64,000 bases of DNA from Nemopilema nomurai. Its lineage: Eukaryota; Cnidaria; Scyphozoa; Rhizostomeae; Rhizostomatidae. The DNA is taken from contig ML133387.1 in assembly GCA_003864495.1 (NCBI GenBank), positions 1,797,905-1,861,904 on the forward strand, given 5' to 3'. Of this stretch, positions 57,378-64,000 are shown one piece after another. Every line of letters begins with the position of its first letter. The first letter of the stretch is position 1. The position numbers and the translations under genes are program-made. The notes under the pieces were generated by a model, which saw nothing but the letters and a program-made list of their open reading frames with translations, did no database searches and had not been told where the DNA came from.

Positions 57378-60022
57378 TTATTTTCCTTTGTAACTAGCAC
57401 AGCCTTGTTTTCTCCAGCCCGCTTGGTAGAGCTCCTCGCACCATTTCTTGTGCCTGGCATTCAAGTCACCGAAATGTGGCATCACTGCCGGGTCGAATGC
57501 GGGAATGTATCCTTGGTACGTCTGCATTGCACAGCGACAGGGCTTGCTCGGGTCCCACGACGTTCTCCAATCGGCGTCCCACGAGTTGCCTACTTTTCGG
57601 CCATCGGGAAACGTGAACTTACGTAGGCCGCCATTGAAGACCTTGCATGAGAGTGTCTTCTCCGATCCAATGATGTGCCGTGCGCCGAAGTATTTGCAGA
57701 ACCATCTGAATGCTTTGATGCGTCTGCTTTCGCCGGCGCCACCAGGCTCTCTTGCATCCTCTCCGCCGCATTCGTTGTTGATAACCAGAGATGTCGGTCC
57801 GAAAACACCGCCACTGAATTCAGGATCAGGTGACACCCAGTTTCCTGTGGAGACAGAACCATGTCATCGAGCTAATGCCGGCGTTAAGGTTATCATTCAG
57901 TGAAACCACTGCGAAGTGGCTCAGATGATCTATGCATTTTAGCTCGGTCTGCAAATTTTTCTTTAGACACTCCTCAGAGTACGAAAACGTCGGAAAATAC
58001 CAAAGGCTGACAAAATAACTAGTGAATTGCGGACTGAAACACACTAAAGGGTTGCAAGAAAAGCGCATGATTGGCTGTAAATGTCCACTTCACACTTTTT
58101 TTTAAAAGGGCCCAAGAGAACAGAAAAACCCTATCTGCCCGCACATTTTATTTGTATAGAAATGCGCCCAGGCATTTGAGGTGTATGCGGCAGAGCATTT
58201 TATGAGATTCATCGCAAAGCGCATGCTTACCAATGACAATGTCATGCATAGACGGTTTTGGACTTTGTGGGGTCATATAGAACCACATGGATGCTAGGAC
58301 GCTGAGAGGGGGGTCCGTTTTTGTCATCACTAGATTGGGGTTTTCCAAAATGTCGATGGGCTTTCCGTTGTGCATGATCCCCTCGTCCTTCAACCACCTG
58401 TTAAACAGGCCATAGTTGTAGTTGTAAGAGATCTGGATGGCGCCTCTTCCAAAGTAGCAACCTGGGCAAATAATGATAATGTTTCACAAGAAGCAGCGTC
58501 TTAAGCAATCAACTAACGTTTCCTTTGCTGCTGATGGATCAATACCAAGGTTAAGTGCCTTAAAGTGCAGCCAGAATGCGCAACATGGCAGCATAACAAG
58601 AGACAGGCTTTAAGCCAAGAACGTATATTCGGGTCATGTTTCATGCATAGAAGCAACAAACTACAGTCTTGAATGACAGGATTTGTAATCGTTTCAGTAT
58701 GGCCCTGGTAATACGTTTATATCATAGCCATAAAAGTTAGTAAAGACAAAGATTGCTAATATAGTCTAAGAGTAAGCGGGAAAATGCAGTTGGATTACCT
58801 CTGTGGTACCCTCCAGATGTGCCTTTAGCACATGGGTAGAACCACTTTGTGTCTGAGCCCGCGTCGCAATACCGCGCGGCTGGGACGCAATACTCGCCGT
58901 CTTTGGGGTCAAGACCTTGGTTCTTGACGAAAGGTGAGAACGGACCGCCTTCAAACCAGTTGTAAAATCCTCCCCTGTAGAAACAGTCATGTGCCTTGTC
59001 CGTTGGCAGGACTTGGTACAAGTGTCCATTGTTTTCGCCTGTCTCCTGGATGGCATGAGCGAAGAATGCTGCGAGATCTCTGCGGTATGTTTCCTGCTGC
59101 GTGTACGTTGTGCGAAGGGCCTTTCCTTCTGGATCTTTAGACACGTGTTGCGTTCCGAACTTTGGGAAATACCGCGCGGCAATAGCAAATGCCTTGTAGT
59201 TGTATGGCCTGCACTTTGATGGACCGTGGCCTAGATTTGCCTTGGGGAAAAGGTCGTTGAACATCGCCTCCGTGAACCATGACTCAAGCTTTGAAGGTGC
59301 TCTGTTTTGCGGATCCGTCGGCTGCGTGCAACTTGTCGGTGGCCGCGGTCCCGCGCGGAGCCAATCAGGACAATCGAAGGCGTATGCCAGCGAAATAGAG
59401 CCTGCGGAGTTGAAACACAATTAGCAACGGAATTAATCATGGCAGGCCACAATTTTTCGTCCAATGAATCTCCGTTTTAAATTCATCTAATTAATTCACC
59501 ATTTTACTTGTGTCTGCCGTCGTCCAAACTAGTTTAGTCTTGTTTTCGTCTTTACAGCTGGGCCCTGCAGGTGGCTCTTCCCACGTTTAATGCGATGGCA
59601 ACCTGACTTTTTAGCGGTTAGCCTTCTGTCAAATGAAGAAATCAACATGCTACTATCAACTATCACCAACAAAAGTGGCATGCTAATGACTAATCACTAA
59701 TCACTAATAACTATCACTAATCACTTCGGTTCCAAAAAATTATTTTGCGGTGATTAGCTAAATGATAGAGGGTCGCTATCGAGCATGAATTCTGCGGCAT
59801 CGGTACTCTGCTTTGCTTATCCCACTTTCCAACCACAACGCATTGGAAAACATTGTGTCTAATGATTTGATGACTCGGTTTAAAAGCTACCTCAACAATG
59901 TTCTTATCGCTGTCAATAACGGTCAATACGCGTGACAACATTTTGCCCGTGCAATACTTTGTGTAATGTCCCAAAAATCAACTCGATATAAACTCACCAA
60001 TCAAAAGTACCAATGCTTTCAT
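57378..60022 (-). CDS. Secreted family GH19 chitinase, complete, 4 exons
   Basis: Endochitinase hydrolysing beta-1,4-GlcNAc bonds, predicted 441 aa. Exons on the minus strand: 60022-59998, 59401-58799, 58461-58231 and 57844-57378. All three introns are phase 1, each splitting a glycine codon. Exon 1 encodes only ATG to the middle of the signal peptide MKALVLLIGSISLAYA. GH19 hallmarks in order are FFAHAIQETGENNG (Glu128 as the expected catalytic acid), DGEYCVPAARYC, the diagnostic CYFGRGAIQISYNYNYG (about 211-227), and WFYMTPQSPKPSMHD. Cysteines are numerous, as expected for a secreted enzyme. An extra C-terminal stretch (CRCAMQTYQGYIPAFDP, then KWCEELYQAGW) lies beyond the usual plant-type core. 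GH19 is best known in plants and some bacteria; most animal chitinases are GH18. Defence, digestion or chitin remodelling are all possible roles. Confidence 0.92.
59640..59730. repeat. Short (ACTAATC)n-like repeat in chitinase intron 1
   Basis: Imperfect ACTATC and ACTAATC heptamers, clearest at about 59688-59726, lie between chitinase exons 1 and 2. They look like a decaying microsatellite. Confidence 0.5.
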
Positions 60023-60079
60023 TTTGCCTGCCGATCTTTGGGACTCTTACCCCAAATGACGTGGCACCTCCTTGCACTT

Positions 60080-60085
60080 CTTATA
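60080..60085 (-). promoter_or_regulatory. Possible TATA box (TATAAG) for the chitinase gene
   Basis: TATAAG on the minus strand lies about 58 bp upstream of the chitinase ATG. With a typical 25-30 bp spacing, transcription would start about 30 nt before the ATG. It is only a sequence match. Confidence 0.25.
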
Positions 60086-60984
60086 ACGTTTTGCACAAGT
60101 GGCTACTCGAAGACTTTTTCTGGACCCCATCTCCACTTTACTAAATCGCCGCTCTGTGAGTTGTTGTTTGTCAAAAAGGAAAACAACTTAATGGAGCTTT
60201 CGTAAAATCTGGGTGATTTTTCATGAGGCACATGCTCCTGTTAACATTCTACTTGATAAACGCGTCGCCCTCTTGGTGCAGTGGGATTGAATTTCAAACT
60301 TCAACCTGGTGCTGTAAATTTCTAATACTCTTACACCATTTGATAAATTAAACTACATTTAAGAACGAAAAGCAAAATGGCCTGGTTTCCTGGTACACTT
60401 AGGAAGCTGAACTCCAGTTTTCAATTAGACAGGCATTGGCAAAGTGGTAAGTAGTGATTTAACTTCGCTTGAAAAGCTTAAAACAAAACATTGGTTCAAG
60501 TGAAAATCAAAGAAAAGGCTTTTGAGCGAGTAAGCTCCCGCAGTATATAGTTGCTATTAAAACTCGTGCATACAGGGCTATATAGAGGAATGTAAATGCT
60601 GTTTCAAGGAAGAGTGAAAAACTTTTCAACGAGATCCCTTCCCTTACATTATGAATGGAAATATTGTGGAGTAATTATGTGATAGAAAGCCAAAGTATTT
60701 AGCATTATTTCGTGATGAGTTTACTTGCTGATCTTGAAGATGAGACACACTTTTCATTAGGCTCATTGAACTTGCCTGCGAAAACATTCGCTTTTAGTTT
60801 TTTTAATATTTAAGACGGCAACCCAAAATTTATTTCACTCGATGTTTTAAAAGAGGAGGACCGGAACACAGAATAGAGATTACTAATCTCTATTCCGTGA
60901 CCGGAAGGGATTCTGAGCATGCGTAGTATGTGAAATATTCAGAATGAGACAGGTTTGGGTGGAGAAGGAAGGTTCGTTGTAATC
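60086..60984. other. Divergent promoter region between chitinase and CUB gene
   Basis: About 0.9 kb separate the two divergent start codons. A near-perfect hairpin at 60861-60904 lies about 80 bp before the CUB-gene ATG. No coding frame is supported. Confidence 0.5.
60861..60904. repeat. Near-perfect hairpin upstream of the CUB gene
   Basis: A perfect 12-bp inverted repeat, GAATAGAGATTA-C-TAATCTCTATTC, occupies 60871-60895. It is extended outwards by CAC/GTG and CCGG/CCGG with single-base interruptions. It may be a palindromic protein-binding site, a 5' untranslated hairpin, or the remnant of a foldback element. Confidence 0.6.
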
Positions 60985-63914
60985 ATGATGAAAAACCTTC
61001 TGTTGCTGATTTTGGTATTTTGTTTTTACTACGGGAATCAACCAGTTGCCTCAGTAAGCAATTCTTCGGCGCTCTGTGGCCAGACACAGTTCACATCAGA
61101 TAATGGGATGGTAACTTTTGGGCCTAGTAGTAGCTCAGTTAAATACTGCACGTACAACATAGAGGTTTCTCGTGGTCGTAGAATTGTTCTGAAGTGGTCA
61201 AAATTCAAAGTAAACGGAAATATGCCTTCATGCCTTGAATCTGATGTTACTGTCTATACTGGGTGTGTATATTTTCACAATTTCAGTTGTTTGAAATTTT
61301 AGAAATTGAATAATTAAACTGCAACATCTTAGGATAAATGTAAAATAATTAAAATTATTTTTATTCATTCCTTCGTATTGCTATTAGTTTCCAAAACTTT
61401 CCTGTCTCAGTTGTTTCCACTCTTTATTTTTTGGGTCTTCTATAACTATATATAATATGTTGACTGTATTCTTTTTTTAGATGCCACGAAGTCAAAGTGG
61501 CAGAGTTCTGCTCAGAAAACATGGATGCTCTTCCCCATGACATTTATTCTCGTGATAATTGTATGAAAATAAAGTTTACGTCAACCCAGGCTACAACAGA
61601 GGAGTTTGCTGCCAGTTATGAGACATACCCAGAAGACAGAGCAGTTGATACCTCAATGCATTGCTCCGTGTATGTTGACAATTTTCCATTATACACTTGT
61701 ATGTGTTAGATTACTGTGCAATGTGCCAGGGAGTGCTAGTTTAATGTATAATAAAATGGCTCCCATGTTCCTTCAGGCATCATTGTGAATTTTAATCTGC
61801 TTATGTCAATTGGATGTCATGGTCAAAAAAAAGATCAGCATGTGGTTGACAATTTGATGTTATTCTGAAAACTGACAAGCTGCATTTGATTTTTTACTTA
61901 AACTGGTTATTTGCTCCTTATAGTCACATGAGAAATTGGCTTTCAGGTCAATGTAGTCACAATTTATGCCCTAAAATTAATAAAAGTACAATCTTCATTT
62001 TGGAGTTAAAGAATCAGTTTTCCAAAACTCTAAATCAGCTAAAGCAAATCTACAGCTAGTCACTTCCCCATTAGTATGTGCCAATATGTTTTTTCTGCTC
62101 TTAAAGGCATCATTTTCATAACAAAAGATGGTCTCCTTTTTGTAGCTTAAAATGAGGATGATAATTTTCTGTGTTAGGAATAGTTGTGAAACCTAAACTT
62201 TGCAATACTGGAAAGAAGAAGAATAGTTTCACCCGAAAATTGTTGGAAACTTGCTAGTTCTTGATGTTTCTTGTGAGATGTGAGTCACAAGAGCAAGGAC
62301 ATTAAAACTTATTGTATTCTTTTTCAGTATTTTCACTAAGCAAGTCTCCTCATTATGTGATAGAAAATACCTATATTTATCACCTTTTGTTTATAATTAA
62401 AGGTAATTTTTTCAGTTTTTTTTTATATCTGTATTCTGCTTGACTAACAAATTTAAATCTTACTTTTTAAATGTTCTTTAGGAAAAAGTATTTGTCCAAA
62501 AAGTCAGGAGTTTTTCACTCACCCTCATGGCCTAGAGAGCACACTGGGTTCTCTAGAAAATGTGAATGGGATATCGAGTTGCCATCCAGCTATGTCATAA
62601 AAGTGAATTTCATGGACTTTAAGTTACTTTCCACTTCTTCTTATGGTTGCAAATACAGCAGGGAAAGAGTGAGACTCAAGGGTAAGGAATAAAATTTCTT
62701 ATTTTCGTATCCAGGAGCAACCAACTAAGTTTGTTTTTTTCAATTGCCCCTGTTATCATTCATGTTTCCGATATATATGTATCCACTGTATGTAAATTGA
62801 AGGATTAGAGAAAATTGAGATTCCTTTGTATGTGGGCTTAAATAGCTATTATGTTTGAGCCAAACCATCAAAGTCTCAATAATAATGAAACTATTGCCAC
62901 ATGTAATAATTCATATTCATATAATGTTTCTTCACTTAACAACCTGCAGTGCTCTGGCCTGAGTATTTTGAATAAGATTTGAACTGCTAACATGTGCAGC
63001 CCTTTTTTTGATTAAACATGCTCTCATTTTTTTGAAGGTGAAAAGTCAGTGCTAACAACATATAAGAATAAAGATTACTTTTGTGGAACAAAGGGTCCAT
63101 TCTCTCGAACCACTAGATACTATGAACTTGATGTACAGTATGAGGTATCATTTGGGTCTTCAAGCAGAGGGTTTATTGCTGGCTATGTTGCTTACAAAAC
63201 TACAGGTTGGTAAATGTAAATAGCTCATTCTGTAAAAGTCTTTCTTTTTCCTGTTCTCATTGTTGCCTCTGTTACTGACAAATGTTAGAACAAAACAACA
63301 ATTCTCAAATTTGAAAAAGTTTTGAAATGTGCTTCAAATCAAGAAAAGGGCATCAAATTCTGTTTTATTTGATGTACGTACTAGGGAAAGCAAAAATTAT
63401 TTATTTTTTTGCCAGTTTGTTAAGTTTTATCTGAATACAGAAACAGAGACACAGAAATTTGATTTGTTTGCCTGTTTAATTGTACCACCCTTCTCATAAC
63501 CTGTCTTGATTTTTACAATTACAAATGGTTTGAATTAAATTACAACCAGTTGGAATTTTCAACACAACTGGTATGAATTGTCGATATAACATATAACAAA
63601 TTCTGAATTTCACAATAACCAATCTTGAAATTTCATTCTAGCAACGGTTAAGGCTGCCAAGAAGAGCAATCAGCTGGCATACATAGGCCTAGCTTTGGCT
63701 GTCATCGTTATTGTGTCCTGTTGTGTCTTCTTTTGTCTGCGACGGCGTAGGAGACAACAAAATGCCAACAATGCCACATATCATGCTGCATCTAGTCAAG
63801 AAGCAACAGCCAAGGTCATGACACAGCAGACACCTGTTAGCTATGGCAGTGGGCCTGCCCCGGGTGCTGCTCCACCTCCATACAGCACTGCTGTTAACCA
63901 GCCCCCATATCAAG
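60985..63914 (+). CDS. CUB-domain type I membrane protein with PPxY tail, 3' incomplete
   Basis: Exons: 60985-61262, 61481-61669, 62482-62681, 63039-63205 and 63642-63914, all phase-compatible; the last donor (CAAG|GTATTT) shows that the gene continues past the window. 369 aa are visible. Translation begins at the double ATG 60985/60988 with leader MMKNLLLLILVFCFYYG. The first CUB-like region has paired cysteines (ALCGQTQF, VKYCTYNIEV, DVTVYTGC). The second has the CUB pattern SGVFHSPSWP, then CEWDIELPSSYVIKVNFMDF. A membrane segment follows (LAYIGLALAVIVIVSCCVFF) with the stop-transfer RRRRRQQ. The cytoplasmic part is Pro-rich with PPPYSTAVNQPPY, so a WW-domain ligand (PPxY) is visible. CUB domains usually mediate extracellular binding; the partner is unknown. 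Resemblance to a named receptor family was not established. Confidence 0.82.
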
Positions 63915-64000
63915 GTATTTCATATCATATCAATCATATCATAAATCATGCCATATCAGTCAAATTAATCATGTCATATCATGCATATCATTAATCATAT
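63915..64000. repeat. ATCAT-rich repeat at the start of a CUB-gene intron
   Basis: Directly after the donor of the last visible exon, the sequence becomes a degenerate run of CATATCATATCA and TTAATCAT units to the window edge. The same TCAT/ATCA bias appears in the 43-kb repeat. Confidence 0.6.

Noticed and set aside
58934..59424. Plus-strand frames opposite chitinase exon 2
   Set aside because: The minus strand encodes the GH19 motifs with correct splice phases.

Overview
The window is eukaryotic nuclear DNA. It has AT-rich, intron-split genes with canonical GT/AG junctions, AATAAA-type polyadenylation signals, tandem repeats and long stretches without genes. Gene content suggests a metazoan, most likely a cnidarian and probably an anthozoan: an activin-type TGF-beta ligand, a ZnT7 zinc transporter, DOMON and CUB cell-surface proteins and an animal GH19 chitinase. 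That assignment is inferred from gene families and architecture; the species cannot be named from the sequence alone.

Layout: 1-9901 has no gene I can support, only a foldback repeat at about 2.85-3.07 kb. 9902-16917 (+) is a complete three-exon activin-like ligand of 383 aa. 19424-21860 is a very uniform 43-bp tandem satellite of about 57 copies. 21861-28456 has no confident gene, only weak minus-strand ORFs. 28925-34385 (+, signal-peptide exon uncertain) encodes a two-DOMON, Thr-rich-linker, probably GPI-anchored protein. 35624-41901 (+) is a twelve-exon SLC30A7 (ZnT7) gene whose splice phases all agree except for one surplus base in the His-rich-loop exon. 41902-47829 is gene-poor with a degenerate ATGTC repeat. 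47830-56614 (+) is an acidic coiled-coil protein of about 705 aa that I do not recognise. 57378-60022 (-) is a complete four-exon GH19 chitinase with signal peptide (441 aa). 60985-63914 (+, running off the right end) is a type I membrane protein with two CUB-like regions and a PPxY-bearing tail.

I assembled the gene models by hand, joining exons by splice-site phase and by similarity to family motifs remembered from known proteins; no alignment was run. The coiled-coil gene and the chitinase converge tail to tail, and the chitinase and CUB gene diverge head to head across about 0.96 kb. The activin-like, DOMON, chitinase and CUB products are all predicted to be secreted or cell-surface, and ZnT7 is expected in the secretory pathway, but nothing shows that these neighbours work as one system.
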